Shown: positions 15,763 to 25,671, counted from the first letter of the stretch. The stretch is DNA of 64,000 nucleotides from JAUMBM01 sp964441755 (GCA_964441755.1 CAYTVG010000011.1:1-64000), one strand, 5' to 3'. Notes: generated by a model not told the origin, from the sequence alone. Made by a program: numbers and translations.

Positions 15763-16621
15763 ACTCATCCTCGGCACGGTGCAACTGGGGCTGGACTACG
15801 GCATCAACAACCGCAGCGGCAAGCCGCCGCGGGCGGAGGCCTATGCCATTCTGGACCTTGCTACGGCTGCCGGCCTCGGCGGCCTCGACACCGCCGCCGC
15901 CTATGGCGAAGCCGAGCAGCTCATTGGCGACTATCGGCGCACGCACAGCGGCGGGCAGCTGCCGCTGATCACCAAATTTCACTACAGCAGCAGCCACAGC
16001 CCGCGGGAGCAGCTCAGCCGCTCGCTGCAGCGGCTGGCAGCTGAGCGGGTCGATGTGCTGCTTTTCCATGCGGCTGCCGACTACCGGCAGCACCCGGAGG
16101 TGCTGGACGAGCTGCTTGCCGAGCAGGCCGCCGGCCGCATCGGCAAGCTGGGCGTATCCGTCTATACAGCCGAAGAGATAGAGAGCCTCATCGACCAGCC
16201 GGCCATAGAAGTCATACAGGCGCCTTTCAACCTGCTCGACAACGAGTACTACAAGGGCGCTGCCCTGCGGCGGGCGCAGGCGGCCGGTAAGATCATACAT
16301 ACGCGCTCCGTCTTCCTGCAGGGGCTTTTTTTCAAGCCCCCCCATGAGCTGCCGCAGCAGCTACAGCCGCTGGCCGAAGCCCTGCGGCAGTTGCAGGCGC
16401 TGCAGCAGGCGGCGGGCTGCAGCATGCAGGCGCTGGCACTGGGATATGTGCTGTCAAAGCCGTATATTGAGGGCGTTTTGATCGGTGTGGACAGCAGGGA
16501 GCAGCTGGCGCAAAATCTGGCAGCTGCCCGGCGGCTGCCGGCGGCGCTGGTAGCGGCCATTGATGCGCTGCGCGTCGACCAGCCCCTGCTGCTCAACCCC
16601 GCCCGTTGGGTCGTGGGCTGA
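15740..16621 (+). CDS. Aldo/keto reductase family protein
   Basis: A 293-residue AKR barrel starting at GTG 15740, which overlaps the GNAT gene by 23 bases. Motifs are LILGTVQLGLDYGINNRSGKP, GLDTAAAYGEAE (catalytic Asp/Tyr), LITKFH (catalytic Lys), VDVLLFHAA, and IGKLGVSVY. Such reductases recur beside spsF-type cytidylyltransferases and sugar aminotransferases in nonulosonate and spore-coat-like clusters, where their exact substrate is not established. An NADPH-dependent reduction of a sugar ketone is inferred. Confidence 0.8.
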   Translation: MAKTHNHKLILGTVQLGLDYGINNRSGKPPRAEAYAILDLATAAGLGGLDTAAAYGEAEQLIGDYRRTHSGGQLPLITKFHYSSSHSPREQLSRSLQRLAAERVDVLLFHAAADYRQHPEVLDELLAEQAAGRIGKLGVSVYTAEEIESLIDQPAIEVIQAPFNLLDNEYYKGAALRRAQAAGKIIHTRSVFLQGLFFKPPHELPQQLQPLAEALRQLQALQQAAGCSMQALALGYVLSKPYIEGVLIGVDSREQLAQNLAAARRLPAALVAAIDALRVDQPLLLNPARWVVG

Positions 16622-16702
16622 AGCGCTGCTGTCTGGCCTGCCGATGCGACAAGCAAAAAAGCGCCCGGGCAGGCGCTTACAGGACGTTGATTATTGCAAA
16701 TA

Positions 16703-17473
16703 ATGAAAATATTAGCCATCACACAAGCCCGCATAGGGTCGAGCCGGCTACCCGGCAAAGTGCTGCTGCCTTTGGGCGCCGGCAGCCTGCTGGATCTGCA
16801 GCTCGCGCGCCTGTCGCGGGCGCAGCTGCCCGACCGCCTGCTGGTGGCCACCACTGAAGAGGCCGGCAGTGAGCAGATATGTGCCATTGCGGCAGCCCAT
16901 GGCTGCGACTGCTACCAGGGCTCCCTCAATGACGTGCTGGATCGCTTTTACCAGGCGGCCAAGCCCTACGCCCCGGACTGGGTTGTACGGCTCACCAGCG
17001 ACTGTCCGCTGCTCGATCCGGTGCTGGTCGATGCCGTGATTGCCGCGGCCATAGCCGGCGGCTACGACTATTATACCAACACCTTTGTGGAGCACTACCC
17101 TGACGGGCAGGATGTAGAAGTCTTCCGCTTTGCCGCCCTCGAGCGTGCCTGGCAGGAAGCGCGCCTCCCTTCGGAGCGCGAGCATGTGACTCCCTACCTG
17201 CGCAAGCACAGCGACTACCTCGGCGGCAGCCTTTTTACCGCTGCCAACCACGCTGCGCCGGCCGATTATGGCGGCCTGCGCATGACCGTCGATGAGCCTG
17301 CCGACCTGGCTGTCATGCGCTGGCTGGTCGACGCCCTGGGCGGGGATGCCGGCTGGCAGACCTATGCCGATTATATGCTGCAGCAGCGCGAATCGCTGTC
17401 AAATGCCGGCATCGGTCGCAACGAAGGGTATCAGCAATCTGTCGACAAGGACCCTGCGTCGCCAGCGATCTGA
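16703..17473 (+). CDS. pseF: Pseudaminic acid cytidylyltransferase (SpsF-like)
   Basis: A 256-residue CMP-sugar synthetase-type transferase: KILAITQARIGSSRLPGKVL (nucleotide-binding, residues 2-21), LVATTEEAGSEQI, VVRLTSDCPLLDPVLVD with the metal Asp, YYTNTF and PDGQDVEVF. SpsF/PseF enzymes activate the nonulosonate as its CMP form. It is the only cytidylyltransferase in the cluster, so it is the natural PseF, although SpsF-type members can also serve other sugars. ATG 16703 gives the standard start; ATG 16694 adds three residues. The last 15 residues look like non-family extension. Confidence 0.8.
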   Translation: MKILAITQARIGSSRLPGKVLLPLGAGSLLDLQLARLSRAQLPDRLLVATTEEAGSEQICAIAAAHGCDCYQGSLNDVLDRFYQAAKPYAPDWVVRLTSDCPLLDPVLVDAVIAAAIAGGYDYYTNTFVEHYPDGQDVEVFRFAALERAWQEARLPSEREHVTPYLRKHSDYLGGSLFTAANHAAPADYGGLRMTVDEPADLAVMRWLVDALGGDAGWQTYADYMLQQRESLSNAGIGRNEGYQQSVDKDPASPAI

Positions 17474-17681
17474 GCCCGGTGAAGAGCCGGCACAGCCGGT
17501 GATGCCGGCAGTCGGTGCCCCTGCACAATGGCAGACGGCACACAAAATCTGACAAGCGCGACCCGCAGCCCGTGACAATACGAGCCTGCTGAAAGGCCGT
17601 CGGGGCGTAGCGTACAGCCCTGCACGACAGCTGCAGGGCGCCTGATAAGTGATCAACAATGTAGAACGAGACACCAACAAT

Positions 17682-18998
<1,317 letters not shown>

Positions 18999-19004
18999 TG
19001 GCTT

Positions 19005-19173
19005 GTTTTTGCGGCGCAAGCCGCAAAACGAGCAACAACTGGCATTGCGGCGAAGCCGCAATGCCATAAAATCCCCTGTTTTTGCGGCGCAAGCCGCAAA
19101 ACGAGCAACAACTGGCATTGCGGCGAAGCCGCAATGCCATAAAATCCCCTGTTTTTGCGGCGCAAGCCGCAAA
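19005..19173 (+). repeat. 73-bp tandem repeat carrying paired hairpins
   Basis: Units begin at 19005, 19078 and 19151 (period 73, about 2.3 copies, nearly identical). Each contains two perfect hairpins, TTTTGCGGC/GCCGCAAAA and GGCATTGCGGC/GCCGCAATGCC, separated by GAGCAACAACT. It fills the spacer between the aminotransferase and SDR genes. Confidence 0.9.
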
Positions 19174-19207
19174 AACAAACAACATTTCTTCGGTAAAAAA
19201 AACCAGT

Positions 19208-20449
19208 ATGACCTACTTCAACCTAAGCAGCTTCATTCAGGAGCACGTCATCGGACGACAGGGCAGCTTCTTCGAAGCAGACCTGCAGCAGTACGGACCG
19301 CAGTTGCGCGAGCAACTGCAAGGAGCGCGCATGCTGGTCATCGGCGGTGCCGGCACCATTGGTTCATCCTTTATCAGAGCAGCGCTGCGGCACGGGCAGC
19401 TGGCCAGCCTGTACGTCGTTGATATCAACGAAAACGGGCTTACGGAGCTCACCCGCGACCTGCGCAGCACAGCCGGCATGGCTGTGCCGGCCGATTACAA
19501 GACCTACCCCATCAGTTTCAGCGAGCCCGTGTTTGCGCGGCTGTTGCGGCGTGAAGGGCCCTTTGACATAGTGGCCAACTTTGCGGCCCACAAGCATGTG
19601 CGGTCGGAAAAAGACCCCTACAGCATTGAAGCCATGCTGGAAAACAATGTGTTGCGCGCCCGCGACCTGCTGTCGATGCTGGCGGAGCAGCCGCCGCGGC
19701 ATTTTTTCTGCGTGTCGACCGACAAAGCAGCCAATCCCGTCAATGTGATGGGCGCCAGCAAAAAGCTGATGGAAGAGCTGATCATGGCCTATGCCGACAA
19801 GATCAAGATTACGACTGCCCGCTTTGCCAATGTAGCCTTTTCCAACGGCAGCCTGCCGGCCGGCTTTTTGGAGCGGCTGGCGCGACAGCAGCCGCTGTCG
19901 GCGCCGCGCGATATTCAGCGCTTCTTCGTCTCGCCCGACGAGTCGGGCGAGATATGCCTCATGGCCTGCCTGCTGGGCGAAAGCGGACAAATATTTTACC
20001 CGCGGCTGCAGACGGAGCTGCATACCAATACCTTTACACATATCGCCGACAAGCTGCTGGAAGCCAAAGGGCTGAGACCTTTCCACTGTGAGGGCGAAGA
20101 GGAAGCGCGGCAGCTCGCTGCCCGCTGGGCGGCTCAGGGGCGGGTGATAGAGGACAGGCCGCTCCCCTACCCTGTGTTTTACTTCAGTTCGGATACCTCC
20201 GGCGAAAAGCCGTATGAAGAATTTTATACTGAAAATGACCAGCGCGACGAGCAGCGCTTCAGCAGTCTGGGCGTCATCACCAACGCGCCCCGCCCGTCCC
20301 TGCAGGCCATCGACCGGGTGGTCGATGAGCTGCGGGCTATGTTTGAGCAGCCTTCCCTCAGCAAGGCGCAGCTGGTAGCTGCCCTGCAACAGGTGATCCC
20401 CGGCTTTGCGCACCATGAAACCGGTAAGGGGCTGGATGAGAAAATGTAG
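19208..20449 (+). CDS. CapD-like polysaccharide biosynthesis SDR
   Basis: A 413-residue extended SDR of the polysaccharide_synt_2 (CapD/PseB-related) type. It has MLVIGGAGTIGSSFIRAAL near residue 40, VVDINENGLTEL, FAAHKHVRSEKDPYSIEAM, CVSTDKAANPVNVMGASK (DK...SxxK, with the usual catalytic Tyr replaced by Met in VMGASK) and RFANVAFSNGSLP. A nucleotide-sugar dehydratase or epimerase role is expected, but the missing Tyr makes the chemistry uncertain. ATG 19208 is chosen because the longer frame runs through the tandem repeat. The stop is at the edge of a 34-bp palindrome. Confidence 0.8.
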   Translation: MTYFNLSSFIQEHVIGRQGSFFEADLQQYGPQLREQLQGARMLVIGGAGTIGSSFIRAALRHGQLASLYVVDINENGLTELTRDLRSTAGMAVPADYKTYPISFSEPVFARLLRREGPFDIVANFAAHKHVRSEKDPYSIEAMLENNVLRARDLLSMLAEQPPRHFFCVSTDKAANPVNVMGASKKLMEELIMAYADKIKITTARFANVAFSNGSLPAGFLERLARQQPLSAPRDIQRFFVSPDESGEICLMACLLGESGQIFYPRLQTELHTNTFTHIADKLLEAKGLRPFHCEGEEEARQLAARWAAQGRVIEDRPLPYPVFYFSSDTSGEKPYEEFYTENDQRDEQRFSSLGVITNAPRPSLQAIDRVVDELRAMFEQPSLSKAQLVAALQQVIPGFAHHETGKGLDEKM

Positions 20450-20550
20450 TACTGGGGTGCGCTGCAGCGCACCCCAGTACTTGCAGTGATACTGGCAAAG
20501 GAGCCGGATGAGAAAATGTAGTGATGGTTGCGCTGTAATGCAACCATCAC
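20421..20550 (+). repeat. Duplicated SDR gene tail with two hairpins
   Basis: GGATGAGAAAATGTAGT at 20434-20450 (last codons and stop of the SDR gene) recurs exactly at 20506-20522, with similar flanks before it. Each copy is followed by its own inverted repeat: 20448-20481 (34 bp, perfect) and 20520-20530/20540-20550 (11-bp stem). The two hairpins differ in sequence but both pair fully. Confidence 0.75.
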
Positions 20551-20906
20551 TTGCAACATTTGCAACATTACTTGCAACATTTGCATTATTAATTGCAAAA
20601 TTTAACTTGTTTTGCATACACATTAGTAAAAAAGATGTATATTGTTGTGCCTTAGATTTTGGACGATAATTTTTATGTTTCGTCCCCCTATCCTCGCTAT
20701 GTAATGCAATGCGGTGTCCGGTTGGCCATCAACACATCACCCTCACTCGGGTTGTCGCCACAAACAAGCTTCCCGCCTAATTTCGATCATTTTCAATCAC
20801 CTTGCTGTGGAGCAGCAAGGCTGATACAGTTTTTGGTTCCCGCTGTGCATATACTACAAGCACCCCCTAACACAACCTTTGTGTTCATTAAGTAGTATAT
20901 TTAAAC
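20551..20906. other. AT-rich spacer before the FGE-fold gene
   Basis: 20551-20600 holds a run of TTGCAACAT-type repeats (four imperfect copies). The rest contains a 78-codon frame (20659-20895) of low-quality composition that resembles no protein. No clear -33/-7 pair was found before 20907. Confidence 0.4.
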
Positions 20907-21668
20907 ATGTTTACAATTCAACAGCCTGTGTTGAATATGCCGAAGCGGTTCGGGCAATATGCCTTTGTCCGCGTAGAAGGAGGTATATTCAGCATGGGAG
21001 CGGCTAAGGCAGATTTCGACAACGAGCTGCCCCAGCACGCCGTAGCGGTGGAGACCTTCTACATGAGTAAGTACCCCGTCACCCAGTCTTTATGGGCTGC
21101 TGTCATGGGCGGTACTGCTACCGACTCACAATTCCCTGCTCAAAAAGTAAGCTGGGACGATACCCGTACATTACTGGACCGCCTGCTGCAGGACACGGAA
21201 CTCAGCAGCTGGCTGTCGGGCCTGGGCTCAGGCGTACGGCTGCGGCTCCCCTACGAGGCGGAGTGGGAGTACGCTGCCGGCGGCGGCAGCCAGCGCAAAG
21301 GCTTTCCCTTTGCCGGCGGCAGCCAGCTCGACAAGCTGGGCTGGTACGAAGGCAACAGCGGCGGGCAGCCCTCTCTGGTGGGTAAAAAACAAGCCAATGA
21401 GCTGGGGCTGTACGACATGAGCGGACTCGTATGGGAGTGGTGCGAAGACTGGTATGGCCATGACTACTACCGCGAGCTAGTCCGCAGCGGACAACAACAA
21501 GCTGTATACGGGCCCGAAAGCGGACAGTTCCGCGTGCTGCGCGGTGGCAGCTACCAGAATTCACCTGTCCACTGCCGGATTAGCCGGCGTGGGCGGTCGC
21601 TGCCGGGCCTGCGCTCCAATGATGTAGGGCTTCGGTTGGTTATAGCCACCCATGGCATGGGCAGCTGA
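20907..21668 (+). CDS. Formylglycine-generating-enzyme-fold protein (SUMF1/EgtB/PvdO type)
   Basis: A 253-residue FGE-sulfatase-domain protein. Family landmarks are FVRVEGGIFSMGAA, LPQHAVAVETFYMSKYPVTQ, PAQKVSWDD, RLRLPYEAEWEYAAGG, NELGLYDMSGLVWEWCEDWY and the C-terminal FRVLRGGSYQN...VGLRLV. In true FGE the tail carries two copper-binding cysteines; here only the second Cys (PVHCR) remains and the first is replaced by Asn, so sulfatase activation is doubtful. The C-type-lectin fold is also used as a binding scaffold, including as the target of diversity-generating retroelements. The stop codon sits in the loop of a 21-bp hairpin. No sulfatase is nearby. Confidence 0.8.
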   Translation: MFTIQQPVLNMPKRFGQYAFVRVEGGIFSMGAAKADFDNELPQHAVAVETFYMSKYPVTQSLWAAVMGGTATDSQFPAQKVSWDDTRTLLDRLLQDTELSSWLSGLGSGVRLRLPYEAEWEYAAGGGSQRKGFPFAGGSQLDKLGWYEGNSGGQPSLVGKKQANELGLYDMSGLVWEWCEDWYGHDYYRELVRSGQQQAVYGPESGQFRVLRGGSYQNSPVHCRISRRGRSLPGLRSNDVGLRLVIATHGMGS

Positions 21669-21690
21669 CGCTGCCCATGCCATGGGTGGC
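21645..21690 (+). terminator. 21-bp perfect hairpin with the stop codon in its loop
   Basis: 21645-21665 pairs with 21670-21690 with no mismatch; the loop TGAC contains the TGA stop of the FGE-fold gene. TCTTTTC follows. The 5' arm encodes the last seven residues (ATHGMGS). Confidence 0.8.
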
Positions 21691-21700
21691 TCTTTTCAAT

Positions 21701-21790
21701 TTCTTTTGGGCGGCTGTTCACCCCAAAAGAAGCCCTCTGAAAGCCATTTGAGCAATTTTTGATAGTACGGCTGTCAAAAATTGCTCAAAT
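21701..21790. terminator. Two further hairpins before the AraC-type gene
   Basis: 21701-21710 pairs with 21722-21731 (10 bp), and 21746-21762 pairs perfectly with 21774-21790 (17 bp, AT-rich). A TATATTTG box at 21795-21802 follows immediately and probably drives the regulator at 21853; no spaced TTG box was found. Confidence 0.6.
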
Positions 21791-21852
21791 AGCTTATATT
21801 TGTACTGCTTCCCCCCTTTTTTATTACATACCAGCCTTGAAATTTCATATAC

Positions 21853-23559
21853 ATGACACGCAGGGGGCAAGTTATTGTTACACGGCAAGGCCGTTCAATC
21901 AACACCTTATATCTAAGCAGTCATTTCCTCGTACGATGCTTACTGCTTTTGTGCGGAGCAGTTTCAGGCGCTGCCCTGTATGCCGGCGGAGCCGACCCCA
22001 TTCTCTCACTGCTGCCCGCACAGGTCGAGCAGGCAGAAAAAAAGGCCCGGCAATACCACCTCCGGGCGATGGAATCCAACAATGATTCACTGGTGGCGCA
22101 GTCCTACTACTATTTGGGAGTTGTCAACTACTACCTTTCGCGTCCCTACCTTTCCAACCAGTACTACCAGCGCGCACTGAAAACCCCCTTTGGGCAACGC
22201 AGTACGTACATGCAGGAAAAATGCTGGAATAATATGGGCGTCAACTACGCCCTGCTGGGCGAGCACTCAAACGCTCTTGATGCCTACCTCAAATCGCTCA
22301 AACTGTCGGAAGCCAAAGGCGATGAGGTCGATATAGCCAAATCGTGGCTCAACATCTCCGAGTTATACCTGCAGCAACAGACCAATCTGGAAGAAGTGGA
22401 GCGCAGACTAAAAGAAGCACTCAACACCTTTGCAGCTGCCGGTGACAGCATTGATCTGGCGGCCACTTACCAGAATCTCAGCAACCTGTACTTAGAAAAA
22501 AACGACTATGTGCTGGCAGAACTCTACATCCGCCGCAGCATTGAGCTGAATGAGCGGCTTGACAACTGGTACGGACTGCTGCGCAGCCAAAACAACCTCG
22601 GGCTGATTTTACTGCTTACCGGCAAACAGGAGCAGGCTGAATTGCTTTTTGCCGAAAGCCTCGCCCAGGCCCGCACACGCGACATGGAGCATCTCGTGAC
22701 CATCCTGCTGTTCAACATCGCCAAAGCCTACGAGCTGCAGGGCAATTATGCGCTGGCACTCCAAAAGTTTGAAGAAACGCTGCGCGTTGCCAGGAAGCTG
22801 CAGCAACAGCAGTATGAAGGCAACGCACTCTTCGAAATGATTATCGTAGCCGGCAAGCTGAACAATAGCCTGCTGATCGACAAATTCCGCCTGCAGTACA
22901 TGCAGTGGATGCAGCGTTCGCGTACCCTAGAGCAGAATACTGTTATGCAGGAGTTGCGGCTGCTGTATGATTTCGATCAGCTACAGAACCAAATCGAACA
23001 ACAAGAGACGCGGCTACAGCTGCGGCGGCAGCAGATACAAGGACTGGTGTTTGTGACGGTACTCACTTTAGGCGCCCTGATGATTATACTCATCATGTAC
23101 AATCGCAACCGCAAGCTGATGGGTTACCTCTATCGCAATGCGCGTTCACAGGAGGAGGCTGGTCCGGCAGTGGCTGCTGTACAGCAGCCCTCCGATGTGC
23201 AGGATCTGCGCAACCAGCAACTATTTGAAAAAATTGACCGCTCGGTAGTCACACAGCGCCTGTATCTCAACAGCGAACTCAACCTGGCAGAGCTGAGCCG
23301 ACAGGTAGGATCCAACGAAACCTACGTATCCTCGGCCATCAACTCCGTCATGGGCATCAACTTCAGCACCTACATCAATCGCTACCGCATACGCGAAGCC
23401 AAACAACTGCTGCTGGATCCTCGTTATGCGTCGCAGTGGAATGAAATATATGCCGCCTGCGGCTTCAACTCCCGCTCTAGTTTTTACCGCATCTTCAAGC
23501 AGGAAGTGGGCTTGTCGCCCAGTGAATATCGCTCTGTGGCGCGGGAAACAACTTCCTAG
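21853..23559 (+). CDS. TPR-containing, membrane-anchored AraC-family regulator
   Basis: A 568-residue hybrid typical of Bacteroidota. After an N-terminal hydrophobic segment (about 25-45), residues 60-370 form tetratricopeptide repeats (LVAQSYYYLGVVNYYLS, WNNMGVNYALLGEHSNALDAYLKSL, TYQNLSNLYLEKNDYVLAELYI, NNLGLILLLTGKQEQAELLF). A transmembrane helix follows at about 400-418 (GLVFVTVLTLGALMIILIMY), then a C-terminal AraC double HTH (LNLAELSRQVGSNETYVSSAIN, WNEIYAACGFNSRSSFYRIFKQEVGLSPSEYR). The TPR part presumably senses a periplasmic or protein signal and the HTH part acts in the cytoplasm. The target is unknown. Confidence 0.88.
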   Translation: MTRRGQVIVTRQGRSINTLYLSSHFLVRCLLLLCGAVSGAALYAGGADPILSLLPAQVEQAEKKARQYHLRAMESNNDSLVAQSYYYLGVVNYYLSRPYLSNQYYQRALKTPFGQRSTYMQEKCWNNMGVNYALLGEHSNALDAYLKSLKLSEAKGDEVDIAKSWLNISELYLQQQTNLEEVERRLKEALNTFAAAGDSIDLAATYQNLSNLYLEKNDYVLAELYIRRSIELNERLDNWYGLLRSQNNLGLILLLTGKQEQAELLFAESLAQARTRDMEHLVTILLFNIAKAYELQGNYALALQKFEETLRVARKLQQQQYEGNALFEMIIVAGKLNNSLLIDKFRLQYMQWMQRSRTLEQNTVMQELRLLYDFDQLQNQIEQQETRLQLRRQQIQGLVFVTVLTLGALMIILIMYNRNRKLMGYLYRNARSQEEAGPAVAAVQQPSDVQDLRNQQLFEKIDRSVVTQRLYLNSELNLAELSRQVGSNETYVSSAINSVMGINFSTYINRYRIREAKQLLLDPRYASQWNEIYAACGFNSRSSFYRIFKQEVGLSPSEYRSVARETTS

Positions 23560-23601
23560 CCAGACCAGCCTGGCAGCCAGAGCCGGCAGGCTGCAGCTGC
23601 A

Positions 23602-23655
23602 ACACAAGCGCGGGTGCTGGTTTTTCATGAAAAAAACCAGCACCCGCGCTTGTGT
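23602..23655 (+). terminator. 24-bp perfect hairpin terminator
   Basis: 23602-23625 pairs exactly with 23632-23655 with a six-base loop; the loop side of the stem is T5/A5. It lies 42 bases after the AraC-type gene stop. Confidence 0.8.
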
Positions 23656-24216
23656 CTACCCCCCCCCTCTCCTCAACTGTAGTAAACCCAAAAAACAAGC
23701 CCAAATAAAAAAACCGGACGGAACAAGACTGGCAGGGGGGGACCATCTTTTTCCTCCGGTTCATCGCCGTAGACAGCACACAAGGGGGGGTATTGGATTG
23801 CTATCGGCACGACTTAATAATGTTAACTCGAATCGGTAAGCGATTACAACAGGGGGGGAGTAATAATCACTTGTGTCGTCATAAGTATCGAATCACATTT
23901 AAATACCTGACAAAAATAGGAGCATTTCGTACACAATGCATGTTTTTACATGAAAAACTAATCCCAAAAGCTATAAAGGGTTTTTTGATAACGCACAAAC
24001 ATATAACCAATTGAAAATCAATACAAAAAAATCCGTTCTTTACAACTGTCTTACAACCGGATTTCGGTAAATTGTCAAAAAGTTAACTCAAAAAAGTCGA
24101 TTTTTGAAAAGATCCGTGTAGTTAAACAACAGGGTTCTTGGTCAAATATAATGGGTATTGAGATCTAGCCCCCTAAGTGGAAGTAAATCATACGGACGAA
24201 ATTTTGAATATTTCGG
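23656..24216. other. Non-coding stretch with homopolymeric G/C tracts
   Basis: A C9 run (23659-23667) and three G7 runs (23735-23741, 23784-23790, 23852-23858) occur within 200 bases. After them the sequence becomes strongly AT-rich (about 23870-24120). No protein-like frame, tRNA or promoter pair was seen. The G tracts are too far apart for one simple quadruplex. Confidence 0.5.
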
Positions 24217-24281
24217 TACGGAAGCCCCGTTAGGGGCGTAATATGGGTAGCAACGGCCCCGGTGTTTTCCGCCATGACCAC
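24217..24281. repeat. Isolated diverged copy of the 1-478 repeat
   Basis: CGGAAGCCCCGTTAGGGGCG followed by TAATATGGGTAG and CCCCGGTGTTTTCCG reproduces, in the opposite orientation, modules from 74-106 and 397-440. It sits just downstream of the manC 3' end. Confidence 0.75.
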
Positions 24282-24393
24282 CGTTTTGTTTGCCATACTG
24301 AAGCCTGTTGCGCTCTAGTGTCTGCAAATCTTACAGCCACTTGCAGCCGATCTCCAGACCCGCTGCTTTGCTGCCTGCAGGTTCGACAATCCC

Positions 24394-25494
24394 TTACAGC
24401 CGGTCTGTTCCAAACTGCTCACGCACCAGCGCACCTACCTTCTTAATTTCCTGCTCGCGGTTTTTGGGAAAAATCAGCAGCACATCCCCTTCGTCGACGA
24501 TAATGAAGTCATCGAGTCCGCCAGCGACCACCATCTTACCCTTGGGAGCACGGATGAGGCAGTTGTGCGTATCATAGGCCAGAATCTGGTCGCCCTGCAG
24601 CGCATTGCCCTGCGCGTCTTTAGCCACCTCTTCGTGCAGACTCGCCCAGGCTCCCAGATCGCTCCAGCCAAACTGTGCCGGCAGCGTAAATACATTGTCC
24701 GCCTGCTCCATGATCGCATAATCGATAGAGATAGAACGCGTAGCCGGATAGTGTGCATTGATAAAATCCTGCTCCCCGGCGCTGTTCATCACCGACATGC
24801 CGGGCGACAACTGCTCGTAGATATCCGCAGCATAGCGGCGGAAAGCCTCCAGTATGGTCGATGCACGCCAGATGAAAATACCTGCATTCCACAAGTAATT
24901 GCCGCTGGCGAGATAAGCGCGCGCCTGCTCTACCGGCGGCTTTTCGGCAAAACGCTTCACTGCGTATATGCCGGGGCTGTCACTTTGCCCGCCATATTCA
25001 ATATACCCATAGCCCGTATGCGGGTGGGTGGGAGCGATCCCGAGCGTGAGCAGCGCCTCCTGCGAAGCTGTGAAATCGAGGCAGTGGCGAACATTGTCCA
25101 GAAAAATATCCTCATTGTGGATGAGATGATCGCTGGGAGCAATCACCAGGTTGGCCTCTGCATCAAGCTGATAAAGCTTCATAGCCGTATAAGCGACACA
25201 AGGCGCCGTATTGTTGCGCGAAGGCTCCCCAAGAATCTGCCCGTCCTCCAATTCCGGCAGGTGTTCCTTCACCAGTGACCGATACCCCTCATTGGTCACC
25301 ACAAAGATATGCGAAGCCGGCACCAGCCTGAGAAAGCGCTCGAAGGTGAGGCGTAGCAAACTTTTGCCATTGCCGGCAATGTCCAGAAACTGCTTAGGTT
25401 TGGCCTCCCGGCTGGCAGGCCAGAAGCGAGATCCCACACCCCCCGCCATGATGGCGATATAGGTATGCTGCTGAGAATGTTGATTGGCTGTCAT
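24394..25494 (-). CDS. manC: Mannose-1-phosphate guanylyltransferase
   Basis: A 366-residue GDP-mannose pyrophosphorylase. The signature AIMAGGVGSRFWPASREAKPKQFLD lies near residue 15-39, with LGEPSRNNTAPCVAYTA, VIAPSDHLI (metal Asp), YGYIEYG, KRFAEKPPVEQA, NYLWNAGIFIW, SIDYAIME, and FGWSDLGAW in order. There is no fused phosphomannose isomerase domain, as expected for the short form. It makes GDP-mannose for glycans. Start ATG 25494 removes ten upstream residues. It appears to be monocistronic. Confidence 0.93.
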   Translation of the reverse strand: MTANQHSQQHTYIAIMAGGVGSRFWPASREAKPKQFLDIAGNGKSLLRLTFERFLRLVPASHIFVVTNEGYRSLVKEHLPELEDGQILGEPSRNNTAPCVAYTAMKLYQLDAEANLVIAPSDHLIHNEDIFLDNVRHCLDFTASQEALLTLGIAPTHPHTGYGYIEYGGQSDSPGIYAVKRFAEKPPVEQARAYLASGNYLWNAGIFIWRASTILEAFRRYAADIYEQLSPGMSVMNSAGEQDFINAHYPATRSISIDYAIMEQADNVFTLPAQFGWSDLGAWASLHEEVAKDAQGNALQGDQILAYDTHNCLIRAPKGKMVVAGGLDDFIIVDEGDVLLIFPKNREQEIKKVGALVREQFGTDRL

Positions 25495-25534
25495 ACGTAA
25501 ATAGATTAGCGCTGGCTGCAACAAGTGCTTTCAG

Positions 25535-25564
25535 CAAAAAAAGCCGCCCGGGAGGGGCGGCTTT
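25535..25564 (-). terminator. Intrinsic terminator of the T9SS protein gene
   Basis: On the minus strand AAAGCCGCCC-CTCCC-GGGCGGCTTT is followed by a T-run (25535-25542 as A on the plus strand): a 10-bp GC-rich stem with a five-base loop. Confidence 0.88.
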
Positions 25565-25671
25565 CGAAAGCAATGAATATAATTCCACGAATTGTAAACA
25601 ACTGTTGATTGGCAGGCAGGCTGCCTGTACCCGGCACGACAGCCGGGCAGCATCATCTGACGGCCGCTACC

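Noticed and set aside
16659..16678. A 7-bp hairpin with a T-run on the minus strand
   Set aside because: It points the wrong way: no minus-strand gene ends there. It may be a weak feature of the AKR-pseF spacer.
20659..20895. A 78-codon plus-strand frame before the FGE-fold gene
   Set aside because: Composition is not protein-like, no promoter or family match; likely chance.
20907..21690. A complete diversity-generating retroelement
   Set aside because: Only a possible target-like gene is present; reverse transcriptase and template repeat were not found, so it is kept as a speculation only.
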